Shown: one piece after another, positions 11,819 through 22,572 of the stretch
Layout of the letters: the number at the start of each line of letters is the position of its first letter
Numbering within the stretch: position 1 is the first letter of the stretch
Origin: Phylloscopus collybita
Lineage: Eukaryota > Chordata > Aves > Passeriformes > Phylloscopidae
Assembly: GCA_027886175.1 (NCBI GenBank)
Contig: JAJNNQ010000002.1
Coordinates: 2,422,001-2,486,000 of the forward strand
Reading direction: 5' to 3'
DNA: 64,000 nucleotides
The notes under the pieces: model-generated
What the model was told of the DNA's origin: nothing
The model's input: only the letters and a program-made list of their open reading frames with translations
Database searches by the model: none
Position numbers and translations under genes: made by a program

Positions 11819-12104
11819 TTGTACACCACGACACAGACTCCAACCTCAGAAGGCTGAAAATGACTGTGTTTATTTCCAGGAATGTCTTCCCTTTTTTACT
11901 GTTCTACACAGACCAATTCGATTGGTGAAACAAACTTCTTCAATCACATTGGTCAGACCAGAGGGGCATCAGGAAGAAGTCCCTCCTAGGGAAAGGAATG
12001 TAAACAAAGTTACAGTTACAAAAACATGTCTCTGCTTTACAGAGAATTCTCTGGGAAAAGAGTTTCAGAAAACCAAAACATCTCAGACATGAACCAGGGC
12101 TACA
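11819..12104 (-). mobile_element. Solo LTR, about 286 bp, nested in CR1
   Basis: The insert is flanked by a perfect 6-bp duplication, GTCAAG, at 11813-11818 and 12105-12110; deleting insert plus one copy restores normal CR1 sequence. The ends are TTGTACACC... and ...GGCTACA, giving TGTA/TACA termini once one leading T is ignored. TTTATT at 11869-11874 reads AATAAA on the minus strand about 50 bp from that strand's end, which suggests minus orientation. A 6-bp duplication is usual for several retrovirus-like groups. No gag, pol or env sequence is present, so it is a recombined solo LTR. I cannot name the family. Confidence 0.72.
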
Positions 12105-12300
12105 GTCAAGCTTTGGAACAGGCTCTCCAGCAAAGTGGTGGAGTCACTGGAAGCACAGAGCACATCTCTGGAAGTGCTGAGAAAACGAGTGGATGTGGCA
12201 CTTTGTGACTTGGATTATCGGGCACTCTGGAATTGGGTGGAAGGTTGGACTTGATCACCTTGGAGGTCTTTCCCAACCTTAATTTTCCTGTGATTCTGTG
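12105..12300 (+). mobile_element. CR1 LINE, 3' portion downstream of nested LTR
   Basis: This piece continues the CR1 interrupted at 11818. It carries CTTTGGAACAGGCTCTCCAG, GTGGTGGAGTCACTGG, ACGAGTGGATGTGGCACTT, GGTTGGACTTGATCACCTTG and GAGGTCTTTCCCAACCTT, and ends in the terminal repeat TGATTCTGTG. The plus orientation is clear from that terminus. It begins within the duplicated GTCAAG. Confidence 0.9.
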
Positions 12301-13718
12301 AGTGGCTCAGCCATTGCCCTGTAAGCTGCCTTCCAAACTCTGAGCACTGTGCCCTTATTTCCCATCTGAGGAGTGGGGTGCAGAGGTCAGCCCTGACAGG
12401 ATCTGCTGTAGTTCTGCACATCCCGGGAAAGAGAGGGATCCCTCCAAAGGCTGGGGCTGCTTTGGATGGAGGGACACAGCTGGGGCCCATCCACTCATCC
12501 CTGGGCAAACACCGCAGCAGCAGTTGCAGGGGGGTGTTGCTGTGCTCAGTAAAGAATCCATTGCTGCATTCCAGGCAGAGCATCCAGTAAATGGGAAAAC
12601 ATTCTGCACTCATAAAACCCAGTGATAACTAAAACACAAAGCGACTGAGGCTGGAGCAGCTCTACTCCAGCCCTATAAAACCAGGAATCACACAGAGATT
12701 TGGAAAAAGCTGTTTGGTTTTTTTTTGTTGGTTTTTTTTTCTTTCTTCTTTTTCCCCCAGCCTGGCAAGCGTTGTCTCAAGCAGTAAATCCCAAAGCCAG
12801 GAAGCCTGGGGGTACTGCCTTGGGAGCTGTAAGTTTGACTGTGATAACCCAGAAAAGGGCAAGGCTCTGAGTTAATGCAGCCAGGCTTCTGCATTACACA
12901 CTGCCTCATCATCCCTCAGACAGTCAGGGGGCAGAGCAATCACATTTACATTTGTCTTGCCAGTCACCAGAGGTGTCAGTGCTCCAGCTGCTGACCTGAT
13001 CCTTCCAGTGTCCATTGCATCACTGCCCTCCGGCTCCCAGCTGCTCCATGTAAAAGTCATTACTGGACTGCAGGGATACTCTGGCTTTTCCTTTTTAGGC
13101 AAAAACAAACAAACAAACAAAATATTCAGCTTTGCCTGCGTGGTCTCTCTGTGGTTTTGAAGAGGTAGGGGAGTGGCAGGGATTTTTTTCCCAGTCCCTG
13201 CCATGAAGTGTTTCATTCCCTTTTCCCAAAGTGCTTGTGATTTGAGGCAAGACCAAAAAAAAAAAAAAAACCTATTAAAAAGTGCTAATCTTTCAGCCAG
13301 TCTGTCTGATCAACACATGAAAAAGGGACATGTCTTTATTTGTCATCCACTAGGGCCAAAAATTGCAATCCCTAGTGTAGAATTGATCTATTTTGCAAGC
13401 ACTGGCAGGACAACAGAGAAGCTCTTTAAAGCTTGTGGCTGAGTTTATAAGAATAAACGCAAAACATATAAGAAAGGTATGAAAAAGGATCTGAATTTTT
13501 CCTGCTGTTTTGCAGAGAAAGGTCACAACAGTGTTCCTGTGGTCTGATTCTGTTTTTGCCTCAGGGCTTTACAGCAGCAAGGCCTTGGAGTGCCCCACAT
13601 CTTGAAGTTCCATGTTAATTCTTTTCAGAAGTAACACAAAGAGCCCTCCCCCCGTTTTCTTCAATGGACAGCAGGGTTCTCAGTGAAGACCTGAAATACA
13701 CCAAATATTTGAGACCTC
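12301..13718. other. Gene-free sequence
   Basis: No gene is recognised. Small low-complexity stretches are visible: a T-rich run at about 12715-12760, (AAAC)n at about 13103-13121, and poly(A) at about 13254-13270. Confidence 0.55.
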
Positions 13719-13892
13719 TGAAACAGCCCAAAAAAGCTGTGGCTGCCCCAGGATCCCTGGAAGTGTTCAAGGCCAGGTTGGATGGGGCTTGAAGCAACCT
13801 GGGATAGTGGAAGGTGTCCCTGCCCATGGCAGGGGGTGGAAATAGATGATCTTTGATCATCCAACCCAAACCATTCTGTGATTTTATGATTC
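13719..13892 (+). mobile_element. CR1 LINE, 3' end fragment
   Basis: The order is AAGCTGTGGCTGCCCC, CCCTGGAAGTGTTCAAGGCC, AGGTTGGATGGGGCTTG, AGTGGAAGGTGTCCCTGCCC, ATGGCAGGGGGTGGAA, GATGATCTTTGATCATCCAA and a terminal CATTCTGTGATTTTATGATTC. This is the sense orientation of the same CR1 type seen reversed at 3598. The 5' part is missing. Confidence 0.9.
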
Positions 13893-15845
13893 AAACAAGA
13901 ATGGGAGATCTCAAACTACCACAGTTTTTCACATCTGGCCTAATTACATTCTCAATTTTCCCAGTATCCCCACAGAGGAGTATGAAAAATTACCTTGGTG
14001 AAGTCACCTGATGTCAACACATCCTCCTGATGCAGTCTGGCATTGCAGATGCAGCATCCTTGTCAAACTCCTGAGGAATTCCACCCATTGGCTTGATTAT
14101 TATTCACAATGGGACTTATTTACTCACATTATCAGGAGCAACTTGTGACTTTAAAATTCAAGTTCTGCCATTTAAGCAAAGGAATAGATGTTTAGGTCCC
14201 ACCATGGGAGACCTGGACCACAGAGATGAATTCTCTAATCTTTCCCAATTCACACAGCTTCACCTCTAGACTCTCAAGCTGACCACAAATACTTGAAATA
14301 ACTAATTTTTCTCCTCAAATGAGTAACGGTGTACATTTCCCACCTACTTTTTTTTAAAATATTCAATTTAATTTCATCAAACAGGCAAAAGAGGAACAAG
14401 ATTGAAACAAAAGGAGATGCAGCAAAGTTTGCTTGAGAAAGTTTTCCCAGTGCAAATTGCCCCAGCACAGAAATTAATCTGGCCCAAAGTTCACATCTAC
14501 TGTTTGTGAAATGTTTTAAAACCCTTCCCACTAAATCAGAATGATACATGCATTTAAACCTCGAGTAAATAATTTTGAGGAGTAGCAAGCATCTTGTTTT
14601 TAATGATGACACTGTCACTTGGCAGCCTGAAGGCTGCTATGCAAATGCACTCCTTCATCACCTGCTCCACACCTGTCTGGGTGCTTGTCTTTGCCTCCCA
14701 GGAGGCAGTGAGAGGAAATACGAGGTGTTTTGAATTTCTGCTTTCCTAAGGGACAATCTGCCTTCTGTTTACCCCAGTGCTGTGCTGAGGAGCATAAACA
14801 CCCAGGCAGGGCAGACAGCGTGCAGGATCTCGCTGGTGGGTCAAATCCTTGGAATATCAGTATGTGCAGGACCCAGATCTTCAAAGGGACTTGACTCCTA
14901 CTGATTGAATCTGATTTTGGGGGCCTGGGACATTGTTGTAAATCGATGTTCCACTGCCATGCTCGTGAGTCACAAGTGAAAATTTGATTTAAGGGCTTAT
15001 AGAACGTAACTCTTTTGAAAATGTTACCACTCAGAAACATGACTTATCTCGGCTAAACAGCCTTTAAAAATGATCACAGCCTGGCTCCATGCCTGGAACC
15101 AAAATGAAAGGCAATCTCTTGGCCTGGGAAGAACCAGACAAGCCTTGCAAGGTTAATTTTCAGCCATTTTCATCTGCTGTGTAAAGAGAAGATAAGGGAA
15201 AGACAGGAATCAGGACTAATAACAACTTGTGGTTTCTTGAAGCTTTTAATCTCCCTGTTAAGTAAATTAATTTTTATATAGGGGGATTTATAAGAAAAGC
15301 ATTAATGTTTAATTACACTTAGTGCTTTGCTGCTAAGGGCAATGCCAAGGCAGATGTTTTTGTTGATGTCTGTGGTTTTAATTGCACACATCTCAGACAG
15401 GAATATCTGAGGGATACAAGGGAGAAAGAACAGACTTGCTCTTAGAAAAGAAAGAACTGGACTTTTAGGGGTACATCTGCAGTGCTTGAGGTCACCTGAG
15501 TTTGCTTGGGCAGTGCTTTAGGAGAACCTGGAGTATTCAGGGTGTGATCCAAGTGGTGGCAAATCCCAGTTAATTTTATTTACTGCTGGAGTCCTTCACC
15601 ATTTTGCCCATTTTGCAGCTGGCAGAGATGCCCAGTTACTCTGCTGTGGTTAGACCTGAGTACTCCAGTGCCAAAATGGGTGAGAAGAAGCAGTGCGGAC
15701 AGAAGGTTTTTTTCTGTTGCTGGGACTGGAAACCATGGGAAGAGCACTCCTGGAACAGCACATGCCTGGCATGAGAACTACAGTAAATAAAGAGTAATTT
15801 TGAAGGAGGAACTGGGATAAAAAGACATGAATGGATGGATTAGTC
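13893..15845. other. Gene-free unique sequence
   Basis: I see no exon, RNA gene or datable repeat here. Frames at 14274-14618 and 14615-15040 (minus) have no recognisable family and no supporting context. Confidence 0.55.
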
Positions 15846-16130
15846 TGGGAGAGAGGGGCTGAGGGAGCTGGGGGAGCTCAGGCTGGAGAAGAGGAAGTTC
15901 AGGGGTGACCTTGTCACTCTCTACAAATTCCTGACTGGAGACTGTAGCCAGGTGAGGGTCAGCCTGTTCTCCCAGGTTATCAGTGACAAGACAGGAGGAC
16001 ACAGTCTTAAACTGTGCCAGGGGGGTTGGACATTAGGAAGAATTTCTTCACAGAAAAAGGGTCATTAGATGTTGGAATGAGCTTCCTAGGGACGTGGTGG
16101 AGTCACCATCACTGGTGGTGTTTAAGGAAA
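15846..16130 (+). mobile_element. CR1 LINE, 5' portion split by an LTR
   Basis: This reads as a longer CR1 segment: GAGGGGCTGAGGGAGCTGGG, CTCAGGCTGGAGAAGAGGA, GGGGTGACCTTGTCACTCTC, CACAGTCTTAAACTGTGCCA, AGGAAGAATTTCTTCACAGA and GACGTGGTGGAGTCACCATC, then GGTGTTTAAGGAAA. It stops at 16130, and the expected continuation (GACTGGACGTGGCACTCAG) is found at 16599, beyond an inserted LTR. Together with 16593-16711 it makes one CR1 copy of about 400 bp on the plus strand. Confidence 0.92.
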
Positions 16131-16592
16131 TGTTGGGAAAACCCAGCCCTACAGAGACAGGGCAACTGAGAGATGTTTTAAAAAGATTTTATTCCATTAT
16201 CAATCTTGTAGGAAAGTGAAACACAAGAGATGTAAAACCCAACACCATTCTATCAGAAGCCAAGCTTTTTCTTGTTTACAATACCTTATAAATGCTTTTC
16301 AGCCTGTCAGCTTTTGCCACAGAATGCTGCTCATGCTTCCAACACCAATCACCTGTTATTGTACCCCACGTGGTCTTGCTACAATGCATCTTTCACAGTT
16401 CTAATTCTCAAAAATATCTGGTCTGTTTGCAAGGCCAATTGTTTGAAACTTGTTTCTGGTTCAGTTTCTCTCTCTCTATCCCATGGCCTTCCTAAACCAG
16501 CACACCTTATCTCAGAGTTTGCACACAGAGGTACAAGGCTCTGGGAGCTTTCAGTCAGGCTTTGAGATTCCTCTGCAAATCCATTTCTCACA
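16131..16592 (-). mobile_element. Solo LTR, about 462 bp, nested in CR1 (family member 1)
   Basis: The insert begins TGTTGGG and ends TCTCACA, the TG...CA form of a retroviral LTR. It interrupts a CR1 at GGAAA, which is repeated on both sides (16126-16130 and 16594-16598; extended to six bases it is AGGAAA against GGGAAA). TTTATT at 16188-16193 gives AATAAA on the minus strand about 60 bp from that strand's end, suggesting minus orientation. A clearly related copy lies at 39730-40201 and shares the blocks GGGCAACTGAGA, TTTTATTCCATT, ATCTGGTCTGTTTGCAAGG, TTGAAACTTGTTTCT and GTCAGGCTTTGAGA. No internal retroviral genes remain. Confidence 0.85.
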
Positions 16593-16711
16593 GGGAAAGA
16601 CTGGACGTGGCACTCAGTGCCATGGTCTGGGTGACAAGGTGGTTTTAGATCACAGGTTGGACTCAGTGATCTCAAAAGCCTTTTCCCAGCCCAGCTGATT
16701 CTGTGATTTTA
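16593..16711 (+). mobile_element. CR1 LINE, 3' portion downstream of nested LTR
   Basis: The CR1 left at 16130 resumes here with GGAAAGACTGGACGTGGCAC, CAGTGCCATGGTCTGGGTGA, ACAAGGTGGTTTTAG, CAGGTTGGACTCAGTGATCT and a terminal TGATTCTGTGATTTTA. The junction keeps the CR1 reading in register apart from the short target duplication. Confidence 0.92.
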
Positions 16712-17439
16712 TCTGCAGCAAAGCTGAGCAGGGCTTTGCAGGCTTTGGGGATCCTCCCCTTACCTGCAATTTCCACATAAAGGCTGCTTATTCTGGGTTC
16801 ATCCCACCACAGTGTGGGCTCTGGAATAGGGAAATGTTTTCTCAGGGGCAGGAGAGTGACAGCAGAGAGCACAGTCACATCATTGGGATGTCTGGATTGG
16901 GATAGGAGTCCAGAGGAGCCCTTGCTTATCCTTCTTGGGCCAGGCCAGGAGCTGCCTCACTGAGGGGCAGCTCTAGGAGACCTGGGAATATTCCCAAAGA
17001 GAGGCCACAAGAGTCCCTGGACACAGAGATCCACAAGCAGCCCCAAGACTCTGCTCTTTGGGGAGGCAGAAGGACAAACTCAGAGGCACCACTCCCCTAG
17101 GGATGCCTGCATTCACTCAGATGAATTCCTGTTTAAGAGCAGAGAGTTTCCACCAGCTGAGCTGGAAGCAAAGCAGATGCTCAGCCCAGCCAGGAGGCCA
17201 TTACTCTGTGATTATTATTTCCATGTGCTTAATTTCCAGCTCTCTGGTGCCTGTCAGTGATGGATGCTGTGAAAAAAAAGTCCTCAATCCTGCAGATAAC
17301 TGAAAGCACACAGGGACATAATCCTCTCCCTTTATTCTAGTAAATCTCCATTGTTCAGGTAAACCATCTGGTCATTATCCCACATCCACAGTTAGGCCCT
17401 GGAGGAATAAGTCCAAGGCAGGATAATCCACTGCTGAGA

Positions 17440-17600
17440 TGACAATGAGGGGTGACACGTGGTAAAATTAATTCCTTTTCGTAGTTAGCAGCATTAAAAA
17501 GCCATTCAGCAGAACGAAGTTGGTGTTATCACAAATAAATTACAGTTCAGCAGGAAAAAAATTACATTGAAAACTGATTGGCTGTGAAATTAATAATGTT
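17440..17600. promoter_or_regulatory. Possible conserved noncoding block (weak)
   Basis: An AT-rich stretch contains a perfect E-box CACGTG (17456-17461), AATTAATT motifs and several retained CpGs in a background where CpG is rare. It belongs to no repeat I can recognise. Such composition is common in vertebrate conserved noncoding elements, but conservation cannot be judged from one sequence, so this is inference only. Confidence 0.15.
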
Positions 17601-19170
17601 TTGGGCAATGTGCCTGCTCTTGGCACTTCCCTGAAGTGTCAGCCTGTGGCAGTGCTCACACCAGCCCTGAATATCCACACCCCACCTTCTAGGAATGATG
17701 TGCTAAGCCTTGCTCCCAGGTATCTGGCATGAGTTCCCAAATATTGTGGCAGAAATGTGGGATCTGGGCAGAGCTCCACAGGGGACATTTGCCCACATGG
17801 ATGGCTGGCAAAGCACCCATGTGCCTCTTCCACCCTCAAAACAGGGAGAAGCAGACCTTGTAAAAGGTGTTTCCACAGCAGCTCTCTCAGTTTGGATGTG
17901 TGGTCAGGTTGACAAAAGGAGAGGAGGGTTTTATTTACCCAAAGGTGAATTTTAGCTTGAGAGTCTGGAGCTTCAGTGGAAGTGTTGTCTCTGAGGCAGC
18001 TGCCAGTAACTTGAGGAATAGTGGCCACATCTCCCTGGTGCCAAGTGCCCTTATACAAACAATTCCAGCAGCAAATAAGAAATAGCTTCCAGGACAACCT
18101 CCTTCACATGGAGAGCTGGAGGAAGCTATCCCAGGATCTGTCTTCATGCAAGGCAAACTCAGTTTTCTTATACAGATCTCAGAATTCTTTGGCTTCCATG
18201 AGATGATCCAAGTGTGTTGTGTGTGCTCAGGGTTTTGTTTTGGTTTGTTTTTGTTTTTTGTTTTTTTTTTCCCCTCCTGTTCCATCAGAATGTGCCCATC
18301 TAGGATAATATGAGCAGGATTTTTGCATGAGGGTTTCTTTTCATGATCAGCTCTCATTTCTCAGCACTGAGGGTGGCTCTGGGGTCAGGACAGGGTGGAC
18401 ACAACCAATATCCTGCCCCAGCTTCTACATCAATAACTCCTGTCAAAAGTTGCTTCCAGTCTCCCTCTCTGTCTCTCTGTCAGCTTTATCCTCCTGCCCA
18501 TCCCATTAGGCAGGACTGATTTCCACCAGAAACTCCCCAGAGTGGTCTTGCTGATGTCAGAAAATCCAGTTCCTACTCCAGATTGCACGGACACAGCACT
18601 TAAATACCAGGGGCATGGTGTCATTAAAATTTTGCAGAGAAGGGAATGTGTCCTAACGAGGCTCTTTGGAATACATGTAACTGTGTCAGTTGGTTCTCTT
18701 TCAGCAAATATCACGCCATAAAAATGTCACAGAAGGTTATATATATATTCAAGGAAGAAACAGTGAGAACCATCTGAGTTCACAAATCCTCTGCTCCACA
18801 ATAAAAGTCTCATCTGGGGTAATCATTCATTTTTAAAGTTGTTCACATCTAAAATTGACTTGAAGCTATTTCTTGTTTCTTCAGCTTCAGAACCAACTGC
18901 AAGAGATTTATCTACTTCCAAATTGTCTTTGCAAACTGTCAGTACCAAAAGGCAATTAAGCTGGAGCTCAGTGAGATGTGATGAAATAAAAATTAATTAG
19001 AAAAGGCATGTTCCAAAAAAAAAAAAAAAAAAAGGAGTTTTCTGGCAAAAATACATCTGTCTTTAAATTCAGATGTGCTTCAGGGAAAGAGCTGAGATGT
19101 TTGACTCCACTTGTGATATTCTCATCAAACCCATGACACCACATGAGGCAAAGCCAAGTTTGCAAATCTT

Positions 19171-19192
19171 ATACCCTGGAATTCCAGGGTAT
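19171..19192. repeat. Perfect 22-bp palindrome
   Basis: The half-site ATACCCTGGAA is followed at once by its exact reverse complement TTCCAGGGTAT, with no spacer. It could be a hairpin seed, a dimeric protein site or chance. No adjacent feature explains it. Confidence 0.85.
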
Positions 19193-20640
19193 CCTGCAAG
19201 TTCAGGTTATAGCTCAGACTTGCAGAAAAATCTGGAGCTGATGTGCATCTTCTCAGCTTTTAAAAGGCCACAGCGTCCTGTGGCTTCAGTTGTGTATAAG
19301 AAGCCCAAAGCTGAGCAGGTTTTCCCAATGCTTTTTAAATAAGTCCCCATCTCCTCGAGCTGCCATGCTGTGTGGTGACTGCACACACATTTTTAAGCTG
19401 TTGGTGCCATTGCATAAATCCCAATCCAGACTATTTTAAATGCTGACAACACTTTAAAAAGTGGGTTTTTTTCCCCTCAGCCTGAGGATTTTGGTTCCAG
19501 CCTTTTCAGCTTTTGTCTCGAAAAAGTGAACAATGTGAGATGACGAGAGCACACACACAGAGGGAAGCAGGGAAGCAGGGAAGGTAGCATGATGCATCCC
19601 CTTGAATGGGTTAGACTGGCTGATATTCCCAGGGACACTGGCGTTTTCTCAGTGCCATTTCAGGCTCACCATAACTGCAGATCCAGGCAGCTCTGGAGGA
19701 GACTGGAGCAAGGATCTGCCCTTGGATGTGTGTGCAATGGAAAATGACCTCAGCAGAACGAGTTGTCACAGAGCAGTGGGGTGCTGGTGTCAAACTGGAG
19801 CCAGCTGCTGTCCCAGCTCACTCGTGCTCACCTCCCTCCTGGTGTTTTCCTTCTCCCTGCTCCAGTGCCAAGGCAGAGGGAGGAATCATTCCAACACATC
19901 CTTAGGGCTGCAGTGGGACCTGGGGTGACACACTCTGCTGAGGCAGATGGAAAAGTGGCTGTCAAGGCTGACATCACACGTTGTTCTTGTATTGCTCCCA
20001 ACAAACACAGCTCATTCATGTGAACCCCCCAGTGCTGATCTTCCCAAGAGGCTGCTGCTCCCCTGGGACTGGAGGAATTCATGCAAGGACAAATCCCTTG
20101 GGAGCACTCAACAGCAGAGTGGTGAACGTGGCACTGGCTGCTCTCTCTGTTCCAGGGCTACAACAGTTCATTTTCCATGTGTTACCTGGTCCCTTGAGTC
20201 CTGACATTTAAGAGCCAGAGGCAAGACAGGCTGTTGGCAGGGACAGGGACTGGAATTCCACGGAGTGCTGGGCTTTCAGCAGAGTGCTTGGATTGCTCAT
20301 TTGTAAAGGCTGGTGCTAATGCCAGGCAGCTCTGGATCTATTTGTGTCCTTCCCTGAAGTGAGCAGCTGGTGTGGCATCCCTCACTCAACCCCTCATCCT
20401 GCACGGACCCCAGACAGACCCGACACCCCAGTCAATCCTGTCTGCTCTGCTCACTCTTCCTGGAGCTCTTGGCTCCTTTCCTTCTTGATTTATTGACTCT
20501 GTGGTCTCTCAGATCTAAAACCCATGACCACTGTCTCGTGCTTCCCTCCAGACTCACTTTGCCTTTTGGTTTGTTGGCCTGTGTCCTCTGTGTGCTCCCA
20601 TCCGCACTCAGTGGATTTGGGTTTTTTGGTTGTGGGTGTC

Positions 20641-20789
20641 TTTGTTTGTTTGTTTGTGTGTTTTTGGTTTGGGGGGTTTTGTTTGTTTGTTTGTTTGTTG
20701 TGGGTTTTGTTTGTTTTGGTGTTTTTTATTTGTTTTGGTGTTTTTGGTTTGGTTTGGTTTGGTTTTTTGGTTTTTGGGGTTTTTTTTTT
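20641..20789. repeat. G/T-only low-complexity tract, 149 bp
   Basis: Only one base (an A near 20728) is not G or T on the plus strand. It is made of TTTG and TTTGG units plus T runs, like 4934-5048 and 11263-11487. The hydrophobic F/V/L/G-rich frames across it are artefacts. Confidence 0.9.
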
Positions 20790-21568
20790 CCTACTTTATC
20801 CTTGATATAAAAATCATTATTGAGTAAAGCACCTCAACTCCAGCCCATAAAGAGATCAGACTGCTGGCTCTGAAATTCTGCTGGTTCAGTTTCCCTTGAA
20901 TGAAAAATTTTGTCAGGGAGCTTTGTGGATCTGCCCGTATGTATATTGTATATAAAATGTATATTGTTCACCATGCAGGAGATGGTGTGAGGGGAGAATA
21001 GGGAGGCTCCAGAGCTGCAGGATTGTCACAGACACAGTGCCTGGGACCCACACTCAAGTCCTCTAAAAACAACAGAATTGAACAAAAAATATTAAATTAC
21101 CCTGTTTATTCCCATATCCAGACTTTTGTTTGTCGGGGAAAGGATCAAACCGTGGCAGCAGCTGCAGTCAGATGCGCTGTCCCAGTTCCCTGATCCGTGC
21201 ATGGAACATCTTGGGTTCAGTTATCCTTGGTCTCCTCTGTCTCTGCAGACTGGAAATCCTGAAACGGAGAAGGAGTGAGGAATATTGGCTGTGACCACCA
21301 GCAAAGCACGTGGCAAGAGGAAATGCTGATAAAAATCTGCCTGGTTTTACATCCTGGATGGACACAACCACGATAAATGGTTCCTGTCTGGGATCCCCAT
21401 CAGCAGGCCTGTGGTGGATCTGTCTGCTGGAAATTTAGATAAAATCTCTCAGTCCCTGGCTTAGACCTGTGTATCCTGTTGCTGCTTACACCTAAACTGC
21501 ATCCACACATGATGGGAGGATCCTGGGGTGCTTTATGTGAGCTGAGCCATTTTCCTTGGCATTCCATT
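20790..21568. other. Gene-free unique sequence
   Basis: Nothing recognisable is present beyond a short TATGTATATTG-like AT stretch near 20938-20968. Confidence 0.5.
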
Positions 21569-21776
21569 GATCACAGAATCATGGAGTCATTAAGACTGGA
21601 AAAGACCTCTCACATCACCGAGTCCAAATGTTAACCCAGCACTGCAAGTCCACCACCAATCCATGTCCACAAGTCCCACACATCTTTCGAACACTTCTAG
21701 GGACAGCAGTTCCACCAGCTTCCCAGGAAATGCTCCTGTGCCTGACTACTCATTCAGTGAAGAATTTTTTTCCTTA
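21569..21776 (-). mobile_element. CR1 LINE, 3' portion split by an LTR
   Basis: The reversed CR1 order is ATCACAGAATCATGGAGTCA, GACTGGAAAAGACCTC, ATCACCGAGTCCAAATG, TTAACCCAGCACTGC, TTCAGTGAAGAATTTTTTTC, CTTA. The next expected block, ATCCAATCTAAACCTCC, is displaced to 22485, after a 702-bp insert. The element is on the minus strand with its 3' terminus at 21569. Confidence 0.92.
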
Positions 21777-22478
21777 TGTCTTTGGAAAGACAGGTGTCTG
21801 CCAGGGAAAACTGGAGTTTCCTTTGGAATGGAGAATGTAAACCCCACACCCCCTCCAAATTATTGTAATTTTGCAATTAAGGACTTTCAGGCAAAGATTT
21901 GGGAATAGGAATAACAGTTCTTTACTAGGAATATTAACAATACAAAGTAAAAAATCAAACAACAATCCTAGTAACCCTGACAGAGATACAACCTGACACC
22001 CTGTTGGTCAGGGTGTTGGAAGCAGTCCAAAAGTGAGTCCTCCTGGAGTGGCAGATGTGGTTCTGTTGGAGCAGAGATGATCCTGAGAGAAAAGGGTCCA
22101 GTGATGGTGAGAAGGGTCCAGTCTTCCTCTGGGAATCCAGTGGAACCAGATCCCTGGAGTTCCTGCATCTCAGTTTTTATCCAGGTAGGAATGGTTGGCT
22201 CCCCCCACTGGGTGGAGCATCTCCCAATGGGATGATGGAATGTGTCCTGTCCTTGGTGAGCCTTAATGGCCCATTAGCAGGAGATATTCCCCTGGAGGGA
22301 GAAGGAGTGGTGAGAGAGATAAGAAACACTGCCCCACCTGGTTTGAACAGCTGGCCCATTATCAGAAGGCATCTGCCCTCCTCCCCCCTGAGTTACAAGA
22401 GATAAAGGAGAACATCTCCCCAGCTGCTTTCAACAGATGAAATACAATACACGTTTTTGGTTCCATAACCCAAAACAC
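21777..22478 (-). mobile_element. Solo LTR, 702 bp, nested in CR1 (second LTR family, copy A)
   Basis: The insert has TGTC...AACA termini and is flanked by a perfect 5-bp duplication CCTTA (21772-21776 and 22479-22483); removing insert and one copy restores CR1 sequence. A related copy in the opposite orientation lies at 30463-31148. Shared blocks include AAAGACAGGTGTCTGCCAGG, GGAATGGAGAATGTAAA, GGAATAACAGTTCTTTACTA, GTCAGGGTGTTGG, CAGATGTGGTTCTGTTGGAG, GGGTGGAGCATCTCCC and CACTGCCCCACCTGGTTTGA. The block CCTAGTAAAGAACTGTTATT, read on the minus strand, resembles the poly(A)-signal region of many retroviral LTRs, so copy A is in minus orientation. A 5-bp duplication is typical of ERVL-type elements (family knowledge; assignment is inference). 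It has no coding remnant. Confidence 0.9.
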
Positions 22479-22572
22479 CTTAGATCCAATCTAAACCTCC
22501 TCTGGTGCAGTTTGAGGCTGTTTCCTCCTGTTGTGGCCTCGTTATTTTTGTTGACTCCGTAAAACCTGTTCC
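22479..22572 (-). mobile_element. CR1 LINE, 5' portion beyond nested LTR
   Basis: CR1 sequence resumes with CCTTAGATCCAATCTAAACC, TCCTCTGGTGCAGTTTGAGG and CTGTTTCCTCCTGTTGTGG. It is the continuation of the copy at 21569. The outer boundary is approximate. Confidence 0.85.

Larger units (their letters stand above)
16712..20640. other. Gene-free sequence
   Basis: No gene is recognised. The stretch holds a T/G-rich tract at about 18226-18272, poly(A) at about 19014-19033, a perfect palindrome at 19171-19192, and a CpG-retaining AT-rich block at about 17440-17600 that is listed separately. Confidence 0.55.
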
